Assembly: GCA_016278725.1 (NCBI GenBank)
Contig: JADQBG010000009.1
Span: forward strand, 1-64,000
From: Actinomycetota bacterium
GTDB taxonomy: Bacteria; Actinomycetota; Thermoleophilia; RBG-16-64-13
DNA length: 64,000 nt
Direction: 5' to 3'
Below the pieces are notes generated by a model. That model was given only the letters and a program-made list of their open reading frames with translations, had not been told where the DNA came from and searched no databases. The position numbers and the translations under genes are program-made. Positions 1 through 8,381 of this stretch are shown piece after piece; position 1 is the first letter of the stretch, and the number at the start of each line of letters is the position of its first letter.

Positions 1-44
1 GCCCTCTGAGCCTATCGCTCAGAATCGGCCCAGGGAAATAGTAA

Positions 45-105
45 GGTCAACTTTTCGATGAGCGTCCGGCCTCCAGGTGGTCAACAATTAGGTTAGCGTT
101 CACAG
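45..105 (+). mobile_element. IS21-type terminal repeat remnant
   Basis: A unit reading GGTCAACTTTTCGATGAGCG (45-64) is followed by a diverged copy, GGTGGTCAAC... (76-98), and by GTTCACAG (98-105). The same arrangement recurs at 16934-16987, directly after an istB-like coding remnant and in the same orientation. Repeats of this kind are typical of the ends of IS21-family elements. The rest of the element would lie left of the window. No transposase is visible here, so this is an end remnant only; the family call rests on the second copy. Confidence 0.5.
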
Positions 106-275
106 AGAGCTTTGACCCGTCGAGCTGCCAGGTCATTGAGCGAGAGGTGCGCCGGCGCTGTAAGGCGACCTACTCATACTGGGGCGATGGAAGGCACCAG
201 TGTTACTGTAGGTGAGGTGGAAAGCAAGTGGGGGCCGCACCCTAGGAGGGGAGGCTACTGATTGGAGCACCGGGA

Positions 276-1301
276 ATGAGCGAGCAAGATCTAGTCTGTG
301 TGCTGACTACGATCCAAGCACCCACAGCGTCGGTAGTGGGTCTCGCGGAGACGCTCGAACGTTTCTCCGCCGAACTAGTGGTAATCGGAGACGCAAAAGG
401 GCCCGATGGTTCTGAGTTCGCGGTGGGCGAGTTCATCGGTATCGAAAAACAACGCCATCTACCGTTCAGGCTCGCATTGCACCTCCCAGAGAACCACTAC
501 ACACGCAAGAACCTTGGCTATCTGGTCGCCATCGCGCGGGGGGCGGCAAGCATCTACGAGACGGACGACGACAACATGCCGCTTCCCGGGTGGAAACCTA
601 GAAACCTGCGTGTCCGGGCGCGGCCGATCAAGGCCCGGCGCTGGGTTAACGTGTATCGCCTCTTCTCGCCGGAGACGTTGATCTGGCCGCGCGGTTTTCC
701 GCTGGACTTTATCAGCGACCCCGCGGTGTGCTCGTACGAGGCGCTGCCGTCCGTCGAAATCGATGCCCCCATTCAGCAAGGACTCGCGAATGGCTCTCCG
801 GATGTCGACGCAATCTGGCGTCTCCTGTTGGAGGAGGAGCACACGTTCGGCAGAGAAGGGGAGAAGGGGTTCTGGCTTCCGCCTGGCACATGGAGCCCCT
901 TCAATAGCCAGTCCACGTGGTGGTGGCCAGCGGCCTACCCGTTGCTGTATCTCCCGTCATTCTGCACCTTCAGAATGACCGACATCTGGCGTAGCTTCGT
1001 CGCGCAGCGTTGTCTCTGGGAACTCGGTGCCGGCATGGTCTTCCATGGCGCCGAGGTCGCCCAGCAGCGCAATCAGCACGACCTGATGCGCGACTTTCGG
1101 GACGAGATTCCAGGGTACTTGGGCAACGGGCGGTTCTGTGAAACTCTCGACAGGCTGCGGCTGAAGGCAGGGCCGGACGCGGTCGAGGAGAATCTGAGGA
1201 CATGCTACGGAGCGCTCGTCGAGTCCGAGTTCTTCCCCGAGGCGGAGCTTGTATTGGTTGATTCGTGGCTAGCGGATATCGCTGCGGTCCGTTCACAATG
1301 A
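276..1301 (+). CDS. STELLO-like glycosyltransferase family protein
   Basis: A 341-residue soluble protein that resembles the STELLO/DUF288 glycosyltransferase family. The clearest sign is the acidic metal/nucleotide-sugar motif IYETDDDNMP (about residues 93-102), which follows a conserved HLPENHYTRKNLGYL stretch. The family is known from plant Golgi proteins and scattered bacterial glycan loci; donor and acceptor are unknown. The ATG start is supported by GGAG about seven bases upstream. No signal peptide or membrane segment is seen, so it probably acts at the cytoplasmic face. It lies between an IS21-type end and a GT4 gene, within the glycan locus. The family call is from motif recognition; the substrate cannot be inferred. 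Confidence 0.7.
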   Translation: MSEQDLVCVLTTIQAPTASVVGLAETLERFSAELVVIGDAKGPDGSEFAVGEFIGIEKQRHLPFRLALHLPENHYTRKNLGYLVAIARGAASIYETDDDNMPLPGWKPRNLRVRARPIKARRWVNVYRLFSPETLIWPRGFPLDFISDPAVCSYEALPSVEIDAPIQQGLANGSPDVDAIWRLLLEEEHTFGREGEKGFWLPPGTWSPFNSQSTWWWPAAYPLLYLPSFCTFRMTDIWRSFVAQRCLWELGAGMVFHGAEVAQQRNQHDLMRDFRDEIPGYLGNGRFCETLDRLRLKAGPDAVEENLRTCYGALVESEFFPEAELVLVDSWLADIAAVRSQ

Positions 1302-1383
1302 CGGCGCAATCTCGGGCGGACTGCGTCGCCAACCTGCTCCAGGTTGGTAGACTGTTCGCAACACCAATCACTGTGGATCAGGC

Positions 1384-2478
1384 GTGAGAGAACTCATTCT
1401 CACCAGCTATGGAGACCCCTACGACCCACGGACTTGGTCGGGTACCCCCCTCAACCTCCTCAGCGCTCTTGAACGTTACGGCATCCGCGTACGCGGCCTG
1501 GACTTCCGACCCAGTCGAACCTTGCGCCTCGCCAAGCGAGTGGGCCACGCGGTGGGTCTGCCGCCCGAGGATCCCCGCGCCGCGGGATCGCGAGCACAGG
1601 CGGCCACCCATATTGCCCGACATGTACGGCTGTCTAACTCCGAAACCATCTTGCATACGGGAACGTTTGACTTACCAATACCTGCCCTCGGCTCGCCCCA
1701 AAGGCACTTTCTGTTTTGCGATACGACCTGGAACCTGTGGGCGAGCCTGGCGACCAACGTGTGCTACGACACAACCTATGTGCGGGACGCCGACGCCCTG
1801 GAGCGAGCATCCTACTCGCAAATGGCGCATGTCTTTCCCATCGCCAACTATGTCGCGCAAGACCTCGTCGAGCACTATGGCGTCGAACCCTCGCGCATCA
1901 CACCGGTCGGTACCGGACTGAACGTGATCAGGCCCTACAGCGGCGAGAAGGACTACCGGAGTGGTCACATCCTCACCGTGGCGAAGGCTAGGTTTGAAGA
2001 CAAAGGGGGCCGGTTGCTCCTGGACGCCTTCAAAATCGCGCGGTGCACACGGCCGGAGCTGCACCTGGTGGTGGTCGGTTCCTCGAGCAACGCAGCCTTC
2101 GTCGGCAATGCTGAGAACGTCACTGTGACTGGGTTCGTGTCAGCGCAGCGACTGCAGCAGCTTTTTGAGGCCGCGGCTCTCTTTGCTATGCCGGCGCTCA
2201 ACGAGCCTTGGGGTCTTGTCTACCTCGAGGCCTTGGCCTGCCAGACCCCGATTCTGGGTCTGGCGCGTAACGCCCTGCCCGAGATTACGGTTGACGGTCG
2301 CTTTGGCTTCCTCGTCGACGAGGCCTCTCCCGCTGCGGTCGCCGATACACTCCTCGCCGCGCTTGCCGCGCCACAGCGCTTGCGCGAGATGGGTGTTGGT
2401 GGGCAGGCTCATTGTCTACGGACCTACACGTGGGACTTGGTGGCCGAACGGATCGCAGCCCGAGTCTTCGAGGCATGA
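1384..2478 (+). CDS. GT4-family glycosyltransferase
   Basis: A 364-residue GT-B-fold glycosyltransferase starting at GTG 1384. The N-terminal half is the acceptor domain. The C-terminal half is a Glycos_transf_1 domain with the donor-binding signature NEPWGLVYLEALA (about residues 278-290) and a preceding GFVSAQRLQQLF segment. It is predicted to transfer a sugar from a nucleotide donor onto a lipid-linked oligosaccharide in the cytoplasm. It lies 82 bases downstream of the STELLO-like gene on the same strand and probably shares its transcript. Its 3' side is followed by a decayed rmlB-like relic, so its original operon partners may have been lost. Donor and acceptor are unknown. Confidence 0.85.
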   Translation: MRELILTSYGDPYDPRTWSGTPLNLLSALERYGIRVRGLDFRPSRTLRLAKRVGHAVGLPPEDPRAAGSRAQAATHIARHVRLSNSETILHTGTFDLPIPALGSPQRHFLFCDTTWNLWASLATNVCYDTTYVRDADALERASYSQMAHVFPIANYVAQDLVEHYGVEPSRITPVGTGLNVIRPYSGEKDYRSGHILTVAKARFEDKGGRLLLDAFKIARCTRPELHLVVVGSSSNAAFVGNAENVTVTGFVSAQRLQQLFEAAALFAMPALNEPWGLVYLEALACQTPILGLARNALPEITVDGRFGFLVDEASPAAVADTLLAALAAPQRLREMGVGGQAHCLRTYTWDLVAERIAARVFEA

Positions 2479-2549
2479 ATCTGCGTCCTTGCTCTTCTGC
2501 TATGCAAGTGAGATGCCCGGGATGCCCATGGCGGCTGACCCTCGGCTAG

Positions 2550-2850
2550 GGTGGCCGTCGAAGTAAAGGGGCAGCTTCTTGCCCTCGAGCCCACAGGTTA
2601 TGGAGAGGGGGTGCGCTTCTCGGGATGCTGGTAGGGGCCGTGGGCGTTGGAGCCGGTGATGATGATCGGCGACCGGCACGTGCTGGCAGCCGCCCAATCG
2701 CGCGCATTAGTCGCACATTTCGGCCGTGTCCGTGACCATTGATCCAGAGGGACCGAAGCTCATGAAGATGAGCTCGGATTTCATGACCCGAGAGGAGAAC
2801 GACGCTCGGCGGGGATTCCATCACCGCCCTCGTCGACGAGAGCTTCGAGT
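2550..2850 (-). pseudogene. Decayed rmlB-like (dTDP-glucose 4,6-dehydratase) relic
   Basis: The minus strand of this 460-base gap carries out-of-frame pieces resembling the middle of RmlB. SPLGS-stop-NPSSSS resembles the SPLxxxNPYSSSKA region. IIITGSNAHGPYQHPEK resembles the VITRGSNxYGPxQxPEK motif that is intact in the RmlB at 10563-11570. ITCGLEGKKLPLYFDG resembles the following (T)NALEGEQLPLYGDG. The pieces occur in the right order in two reading frames with several stops, and no start is visible. This is inferred to be an old, non-functional rmlB fragment. It is more diverged from the rmlB in this window than a recent duplicate would be. Confidence 0.65.
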
Positions 2851-2938
2851 GGGCAGGCACTGCGCGTTGTCTGGATGGGGGAGGAGCGAACGAGGGCGAC
2901 TCCGGGCTTAATGCCAGCAAGTTCCAGAGGAAGTAGAA

Positions 2939-4492
2939 TTGTCATCGGTAATTGTTCAATTACGCGCGTCGCTCGCGGAGCGCGACGTTCTGCCCGGCGA
3001 GATGCTGCAGTTGGGAGCCGAGTTGAGTGAGGCGACAGCGACTTTTGCTCGCGAGAGTGATCAGCCTTTCGTAGTCCCGTTGGGTTGGGTGAGGCCTCGG
3101 CGCCTACTGGCTACGTTGGACTCTGCCGCCGCCGCCTTTGCGTTGCTTCTCGCACTCTTCCTGATGCCCGCCCGCATCGCAAGCGCTAATGCTCGGCTTT
3201 CTCACCTGCTCTTGATGACCGCGCTCGGTCTCTTGGCGCTCTTTCTCATGCTGCGGGATGGACAGTATTCCTCCGAGCGGCGGATGTCCCGCTTCACCGA
3301 CACCCTGGCCGTGGGGCGCAACCTCGGAATCGCCTTCCTGTTGTCGGCGGGGCTGGCTCTTGCGACCAAGGGAGTGTTCACCGGCTTCGTCAACTACTCT
3401 CGCCTCATGGTGTTCGGCTACCTCGCGATCACCGGACTACTGATGGTGGCCGCCCGGTGGGGGTTGTGGCGGTATCAATCCAGTCTATTCAAGAAGGGAG
3501 AGCATCTTAGGAAGGTCGCCGTGATCGGTGACGGCGAGGCCGCCGAAGAGTTTGCCCACTTCCTCGAGGTCAGGCCTTGGCTGGGCTTGAGTTGTGCAGG
3601 CAGGTTCAGTTTCGGTCGGGGCGAGCAGGATCGGGGGGTTGCTTCGTCGCTTTCGGAGGTCACCGCCGAGGAGGTCAAGCGAGTAATCGACGCCTGCGGC
3701 GCCGAGGAGGTTGTGCTCGCTCTCGACCCTGGAGCCGAGGGAATGCTCCCGCAACTGACCTCCGCGCTTCAAGCCGCACGCGTGCCTTTTCGAATAGTGC
3801 CCTCGCTCTTCGAGGGTAGCTACCGCTCGGCCAAGCTCGCCGGCTTTCACGAGCTTCCCGTTGTCGACATGGCCGTCGATCCGCTCGATCGTGTGGAGCG
3901 CACTTTCAAACGCACCTTGGACCTGTTTGTTGCCATCGCCGCTCTCCTGTTGCTACTCCCCGCACTCCTGCTCATAGCGCTGCTGATCAAGCTGACCTCG
4001 TCCGGGCCGGTCTTGTTCAGGCAGGAGCGGGTGGGCCGCAACGGCGCGCACTTCACCCTCTACAAGTTCCGCACCATGTACCGTGAGGCCGAGGAGCGGC
4101 TGGCCGAGTTGATGGGGGCGAACGAGGCGGAAGGCCACATCTTCAAGATCAAGGACGATCCCCGCATCACTCCCGTTGGCCGTTTTCTCCGCCGGACCAG
4201 TCTTGACGAATTCCCGCAGTTCTTCAATGTGCTGAAAGGTGAGATGAGCGTCGTCGGGCCGCGACCGCCGATTCCCGCTGAGGTGTTGTGTTACGAGACC
4301 CAGCACCACTGCCGGCTGAAGGGCCTCCCCGGCATTACCGGACTTTGGCAGGTTTCGGGACGGAGCGAGTTGAGCTTCGACGAGATGGTGAAGTTGGATC
4401 GCTACTACCTGGAGAATTGGTCCCTGGCGCTGGATCTCTCGATCATGCTCAAAACCGTTTATGTGGTCCTGGCCCGAAAGGGCGCCTACTAG
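2939..4492 (+). CDS. WbaP/WcaJ-type polyprenyl-phosphate sugar-1-phosphate transferase
   Basis: This 517-residue membrane enzyme is predicted to start glycan assembly by moving a sugar-1-phosphate from a nucleotide sugar onto undecaprenyl phosphate. Layout: four or five membrane segments (about residues 55-190), a cytoplasmic Rossmann-like CoA-binding domain (about 195-320, KVAVIGDGEAAEEF), and a C-terminal bacterial sugar transferase domain. That domain shows FKRTLDLF, YKFRTMY, TSLDEFPQFFNVLKGEMSVV, GPRPP, and LPGITGLWQVSGR. Length and order match polyisoprenyl-phosphate hexose-1-phosphate transferases. The TTG start is preceded by AGAGGAAG. A second, short PglC-type initiating enzyme lies at 24589-25236. 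The sugar (glucose, galactose or other) cannot be read from sequence. Confidence 0.9.
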   Translation: MSSVIVQLRASLAERDVLPGEMLQLGAELSEATATFARESDQPFVVPLGWVRPRRLLATLDSAAAAFALLLALFLMPARIASANARLSHLLLMTALGLLALFLMLRDGQYSSERRMSRFTDTLAVGRNLGIAFLLSAGLALATKGVFTGFVNYSRLMVFGYLAITGLLMVAARWGLWRYQSSLFKKGEHLRKVAVIGDGEAAEEFAHFLEVRPWLGLSCAGRFSFGRGEQDRGVASSLSEVTAEEVKRVIDACGAEEVVLALDPGAEGMLPQLTSALQAARVPFRIVPSLFEGSYRSAKLAGFHELPVVDMAVDPLDRVERTFKRTLDLFVAIAALLLLLPALLLIALLIKLTSSGPVLFRQERVGRNGAHFTLYKFRTMYREAEERLAELMGANEAEGHIFKIKDDPRITPVGRFLRRTSLDEFPQFFNVLKGEMSVVGPRPPIPAEVLCYETQHHCRLKGLPGITGLWQVSGRSELSFDEMVKLDRYYLENWSLALDLSIMLKTVYVVLARKGAY

Positions 4493-4525
4493 CAGTCGGC
4501 CGGCCGAGCTTGGGACGGGAACCGG

Positions 4526-4556
4526 AAAAAAAAGGGGGCGCCGAAACGTCCCCCCT
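4526..4556 (-). terminator. Rho-independent terminator for the CBS gene
   Basis: Read on the minus strand, a G/C-rich hairpin (CCCCC run 4550-4555 pairing with GGGGG 4534-4538, plus two inner pairs) is followed by eight Ts (A run at 4526-4533 on the plus strand). It lies 26 bases beyond the stop of the minus-strand CBS gene. The plus-strand gene upstream has the hairpin but no T tract, so the element mainly serves the CBS gene. Confidence 0.75.
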
Positions 4557-4581
4557 CGTGTACTCCCTGCCTAAGCGTCTG

Positions 4582-5016
4582 CTACCGCAGCGCGATCACC
4601 CGGTCGCGGAGCACCGCGTTCTCGAGTTCGGACTGCTCGAGCAGCCGGGCCATCAGGTCGCCTTGGCTGACAACGCCCACGAGCGCTTCCCCCTCGACCA
4701 CGGGCAGATGGCGGATGCGTTGACGGCTCATGGTGACCATCGCCGAACGCACCTCGTCTTCCAGCCGGCAGGTGATCACCGGTGAGCTCATCAGCGTGCG
4801 CACGGTCTTGCGCGAGAGGATCTCGCCGTAGCGGGCGAAGCCCTGGGCCACGTCCCGTTCGGAGAGCATCCCGATCAGGCGGCCCTCTTCGTCTCTGACC
4901 GGCAGCGCCCCGATCTTGTGGGCCGTCATGAGGTCGGCCACCGTGCCCACCGCGTCCTCGGGCTTACAGGTTACTAGACGCGCGTCCTTCCCCTTGAGCA
5001 CTTCGTGAATGCGCAT
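4582..5016 (-). CDS. Tandem CBS-domain protein
   Basis: A 144-residue protein made almost entirely of two CBS domains (about residues 7-60 and 72-125) with the typical closing motifs MLSERDVAQ and VVSQGDLMA. CBS pairs bind adenine nucleotides or related ligands and act as sensors; no catalytic domain is attached. The ATG start has GGGGGTG upstream. It points against the flanking glycan genes and has its own terminator. A homologous stand-alone CBS protein lies at 44744-45241, at the other edge of the glycan locus. The ligand and partner protein are unknown. Confidence 0.9.
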   Translation of the reverse strand: MRIHEVLKGKDARLVTCKPEDAVGTVADLMTAHKIGALPVRDEEGRLIGMLSERDVAQGFARYGEILSRKTVRTLMSSPVITCRLEDEVRSAMVTMSRQRIRHLPVVEGEALVGVVSQGDLMARLLEQSELENAVLRDRVIALR

Positions 5017-5371
5017 GGTTCACCCCCTTGGCCGAATCCGGTTCCCCTATGGAACTGGTTGTGAGGAATGCTACTTGGGTTGGCGGCGGCGGCGCAATCG
5101 TTCCCGTTGAGTGGTCGCCTGGGCCGGCCGAGTGGAGCCCCCGGCCAGGGAGTGGGAAGGACCCTCGGGAGCGGCCCGTGGAAGTTGGAGCGGCGTTGGG
5201 GCGGCGCGGAGAATGGGCGTGGACTGGCCCATGGTCCGAGTGAGTGTTAAAGTACCGCCCGCCAACTACTCCCGCCGCATGCCCGGGCACGGCGGCCCCA
5301 AGACTGGTCGGCCGCATAGTCGTGTCCGTTGCCGGCGTTCTCGCTTTCCCCCATCAAAGAGAGGTTTTTCC
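5017..5371. other. 355-base divergent intergenic region
   Basis: The gap lies between the divergent CBS gene (minus) and the M23-like gene (plus). It must hold promoters for both, but no clear -10/-35 pair stands out. An open frame continues through it into the M23 gene but lacks family similarity and looks like high-GC read-through. Nothing else was recognised. Confidence 0.4.
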
Positions 5372-6190
5372 TTGCGGATATTTTTGTTGCTCGTCGTGCT
5401 GCTCGCCGCGCTCGGCGTGGCCGGCCTGAGCGCGCCGGTTTCCCCCGCTGCCGCCGCGGAAGGCGATCTGTTCGCTCCGGGCACGGCCTACCATGCGACC
5501 ACCTACACCGGTCACGCCAACTACCATTTCTGGCCGGATACCGCCAAAGCGAACATCGTCGACCTCACCGGCTGGCGAAACGCCGACGGTCGCGCCCTCG
5601 ACAACGCCGCCAACCTCCGGCTGCCGGTGCACGCCCCCGGTGACGGTACGGTCCAGCAGGTGAGCGAAGGCTACGGCGGCGGTTGGGGAAATTCGCTGAT
5701 CTGGACCTCGGCCGACGGGCGGGAGCAGATCCACGTCGCCCATCTGGACGAGGTGGCCAAACGCGGTCCGGTCAGGGCCGGCGAGTTGATCAGCTACGAG
5801 GGGAGCACCGGCTATGCCGTCCCCTCGAACTTCAACCATCTGCATGTGTCCCGGATGCTCGACGGCGCCGTGGCGCCCGTGGTCCTCTCGGGAGTAACAG
5901 TGGAGCCGGATTCGCACCGGCAGGGACGAGGCACGCAGCGGGTCTATACCGCAGCGCCGGCGGAGTCGGCGCCGGATGCGCTGGAACTCGAACCTCGGGT
6001 GGGAGCCGATCCGGGCCTAACGGTCGAGCCTCAGCCTCTTGCAGAAAGGCCACGGAGTCTCGAGGTGGGACGCGGCGGAGAGCGCCGGGAGGCGCCCGAA
6101 GGTGAATCGAGCGGCGGCCCGATCGGCGGCCCCCTGGCGGAATCGCTGCCTCTGCTCGAGGCCTACCACTCGCTGCTGCTGCTTAATTAG
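5372..6190 (+). CDS. Secreted M23-like (LytM-fold) peptidase
   Basis: A 272-residue protein starting at TTG 5372, behind AAAGAGAGG. A signal peptide follows (RIFLLLVVLLAALGVAGL, cleavage near PAAAAEG). The mature part carries the LytM core: VHAPGDGTVQQV, GGGWGNSLIW, HVAHLDEV, then GSTG and NFNHLHVSR. The HxH motif (HLH) and the earlier H of HVAH are present. The first zinc motif (usually HxGxD just before the PVxAPxDG strand) is not in its usual place; HFW...VDL upstream may replace it. M23 enzymes cut peptidoglycan cross-bridges, but degenerate members act as scaffolds. The C-terminal ~100 residues are a low-complexity Pro/Glu/Arg-rich tail. Confidence 0.75.
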   Translation: MRIFLLLVVLLAALGVAGLSAPVSPAAAAEGDLFAPGTAYHATTYTGHANYHFWPDTAKANIVDLTGWRNADGRALDNAANLRLPVHAPGDGTVQQVSEGYGGGWGNSLIWTSADGREQIHVAHLDEVAKRGPVRAGELISYEGSTGYAVPSNFNHLHVSRMLDGAVAPVVLSGVTVEPDSHRQGRGTQRVYTAAPAESAPDALELEPRVGADPGLTVEPQPLAERPRSLEVGRGGERREAPEGESSGGPIGGPLAESLPLLEAYHSLLLLN

Positions 6191-6235
6191 GGGGACGGAG
6201 GGTACGCGGCTCCGTCGCTGATAGAATCTGCGGCA

Positions 6236-7228
6236 ATGCTGCTCGACGCGCCCCCCAAAGACACCCGCATCTATCTCGCCGGCCACCGCGGCCTGGTGGG
6301 CGGCGCCATCTTGCGCGCGCTCGAGGACGGCGGCTATTCGAATCTCCTCACCCGCACCCACGCAGAGCTCGACCTCACCGAGCAGCAGGCGGTACGCGAG
6401 TTCTTCGCCGCCGAGCGCCCCGAACTCGTGATCTTGGCCGCGGCCAAGGTGGGCGGCATTCTCGCCAACTGGGAGAAGCCGTATGAGTTCATCCAAGAGA
6501 ACTTAGCCATCGAACTGAACGCGATCCACGCGGCCTTCAGGAGCGGCGTCAGACGGCTGCTTTTTCTGGGAAGCTCCTGCATCTACCCGCGGGAAGCGCC
6601 GCAGCCGCTAAGAGAGGAGTATCTGCTCACCGGCCCGCTCGAGGAGACCAACCGCCCCTACGCGATCGCCAAGATCGCGGGGATCGAGCTTTGCCGGAGC
6701 CTAAACCGCGAGTACGGCACCGACTACCTCGCGCTCATGCCCACCAATCTCTACGGACCCGGGGACAACTTCGATCTAAGTACCAGCCACGTGCTCCCCG
6801 CCATGATCCGCAAGTTTAGCGAGGCCAAGCTGGGCCTTCCGGACGAAGAGGGCGCGTCCCGCGAGCCTCACGCTCCCGTCACCTTGTGGGGAACGGGCAC
6901 CCCCCTACGCGAACTCCTCTACGTCGATGACTTGGCCGCTGCCGTGGTCTTTCTCTTGGAGAAGGCTTCCGCCGCCGATCTACCCCAGGGCCTCATCAAC
7001 GTAGGGACGGGCGAGGACCTCACCATCCGCCAGTTGGCCGCCCTGGTGCAGCGGGTGGTGGGCCACGAGGGCGAGATCCACTGGGACGAGACCAAGCCCG
7101 ACGGCACTCCGCGGAAAGTGATGGACGTCTCCACGATCCGAAAGCTCGGCTGGGGACCGAAGGTGGACTTGCAAGAAGGAATCCAGCGCACCTACCGTTG
7201 GTATCTCGAGCACCGGGAGGGCAAGTGA
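6236..7228 (+). CDS. fcl: GDP-L-fucose synthase
   Basis: A 330-residue SDR-family enzyme that converts GDP-4-keto-6-deoxy-D-mannose to GDP-L-fucose by 3,5-epimerisation and NADPH-dependent 4-reduction. Visible motifs are the cofactor loop GHRGLVGGAI (about residues 15-24), GSSCIYP (Ser-Cys of the active site), YAIAKIAG (Tyr/Lys catalytic pair), and MPTNLYGPGDNFD. It overlaps the GTG of a truncated gmd (7225-7289) by the four bases GTGA, the classic fcl-gmd pairing. The intact gmd is 7.7 kb away, because a cassette has split the pair. Its last ~128 bases are repeated upstream of the intact gmd. Confidence 0.93.
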   Translation: MLLDAPPKDTRIYLAGHRGLVGGAILRALEDGGYSNLLTRTHAELDLTEQQAVREFFAAERPELVILAAAKVGGILANWEKPYEFIQENLAIELNAIHAAFRSGVRRLLFLGSSCIYPREAPQPLREEYLLTGPLEETNRPYAIAKIAGIELCRSLNREYGTDYLALMPTNLYGPGDNFDLSTSHVLPAMIRKFSEAKLGLPDEEGASREPHAPVTLWGTGTPLRELLYVDDLAAAVVFLLEKASAADLPQGLINVGTGEDLTIRQLAALVQRVVGHEGEIHWDETKPDGTPRKVMDVSTIRKLGWGPKVDLQEGIQRTYRWYLEHREGK

Positions 7229-7289
7229 GCAAGACCGCACTCATCACCGGCATCACCGGGCAAGACGGCGCCTATCTGGCCGAGCACCT
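7101..7289 (+). repeat. Left copy of the fcl/gmd junction repeat
   Basis: This 189-base stretch (last 128 bases of fcl plus the first 65 of gmd, overlapping at GTGA) recurs at 14783-14971 in the same orientation with 8 mismatches by direct alignment (about 96 percent identity). The repeats flank the whole rml/wzx cassette. The mismatches are spread through the repeat, as expected for two alleles rather than a fresh duplication. Confidence 0.92.
7225..7289 (+). pseudogene. Truncated 5' end of gmd
   Basis: The first 21 codons of GDP-mannose 4,6-dehydratase are present ([20 protein letters not shown], identical to the intact gene at 14907). Similarity stops abruptly at 7289, where the intact gene reads on into LLEQGYT. 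The next ~90 bases include a possible epimerase C-terminal scrap (EQLGWEP). This marks the left crossover or insertion point of the cassette. Confidence 0.88.
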
Positions 7290-7378
7290 GCCCTCTGAGA
7301 GGCTCTGGTGGTGCCGCGCGAGTACTCAGAGCAGCTGGGATGGGAACCCTGCATCGGTCTGCTTTTAAGGAGGGTACG

Positions 7379-8195
7379 TTGAGCCAGCGCAGATTCAAGT
7401 TGCTGCACGTCGCACCCGTCCCAACTTCACGAAAGTCGCCCGATCGTAGCTGCGGTGGACGATGGGACGCCGCAAGCCAGGTCGAGAGAAGCGGACAATA
7501 CCTTCCTTGATCAGGTCCTGTTGTGTACCGGCCGGCCTTACGACGAAAAGATAAGCAAAGTCTTCATAGAGGACCTCGGCATGCCTCAGCCCGATCACCA
7601 CCTCGAGGTGGTGATCGGTAGTCACGCCGAGCAGACCGCCAAGGTGATGCAGGCCATCGAACCGGTGCTGCTCGCCGAACGCCCCGACCTGGTACTCGTG
7701 GTGGGCGATGTCAATTCCAGCTCGGCGGCCGCTCCCGCTGCAACCAAGCTGGGTATCGCCATTGCCCATGTGGAGGCCTCCGCATCCACTGCCGAGAAAT
7801 GCCCGAGGAGGTCAATCGGATCCTCACCGGTCAGCTCGCCGACCAGCTGTTCACTACCCCCGAGACGGGGACCAGAATCTGCTCGCGGAAGGAGTCGCTG
7901 AAGCGAAGCTCCGTTTCGTCGGCACCCCATGATCGATAGCCTGAGACTCGCACCGGCAGAAAGGCGGAACAGAGCCCGATAAGAGAAGGACAGGGGTCAC
8001 TCCTGGCGCCTACGGCGTGGTCATCCTCCCCCGGCCCTCGAACGGAGACGAACCTGAGGGCCTACAAGGGCTGATGCGAGTCCTGAACGAGACGGCAGCC
8101 GATTGCGCCTCGTCTGGGCGGTGTACGCTCTTGCTCGAGCCCGCACCGCCCACCCCCGGTCATTTTGAACTCAACAGCGACATCGGGTCGACCTA
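7379..8195 (+). pseudogene. Decayed UDP-GlcNAc 2-epimerase (wecB) relic
   Basis: A TTG codon behind AAGGAGGG begins pieces of UDP-N-acetylglucosamine 2-epimerase in the right order but in shifting frames. LLHVAPV resembles the N-terminal LHVVGARPNF strand. TGRPYDEKISKVFIEDLG is followed by SHAEQTAKVMQAIEP and DLVLVVGDVNS. Next come EEVNRILTGQLADQLF and LLAEGVAEAKLRFVGTP. Finally AYGVVILPRPSNGDEPEG matches YxLVTLHRPSNVD-type motifs. Several frameshifts and the lost C terminus exclude function. The intact enzyme would have made UDP-ManNAc. It opens the inserted cassette and may have been its first gene. Its right limit is approximate. Confidence 0.85.
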
Positions 8196-8381
8196 AGGAA
8201 GCTGTCGACGGAAGCATGTTCTCCAGAGCCTTGGTCTGAGAACGAGGTCAATCCTCGAGTGGACACGTCGTGGATGCGACCTGATACAATCCGCCCCTGC
8301 CGTTGTGACTCGAGCTGTCTGAAGAGGGTCTGTTTCAAGTTGGCAATTCCGAATCACCCGCGCATCACCAAGGTGGGTCCC

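Noticed and set aside
1-10. GCCCTCTGAG at the window start recurs at 7290-7299, just after the truncated gmd
   Set aside because: Ten bases are too few and the flanks do not match; treated as chance rather than an insertion-site signature.
5111-5371. In-frame 87-residue extension upstream of the M23-like gene
   Set aside because: The signal peptide and ribosome site fit TTG 5372; the extension is Arg/Gly-rich high-GC read-through.
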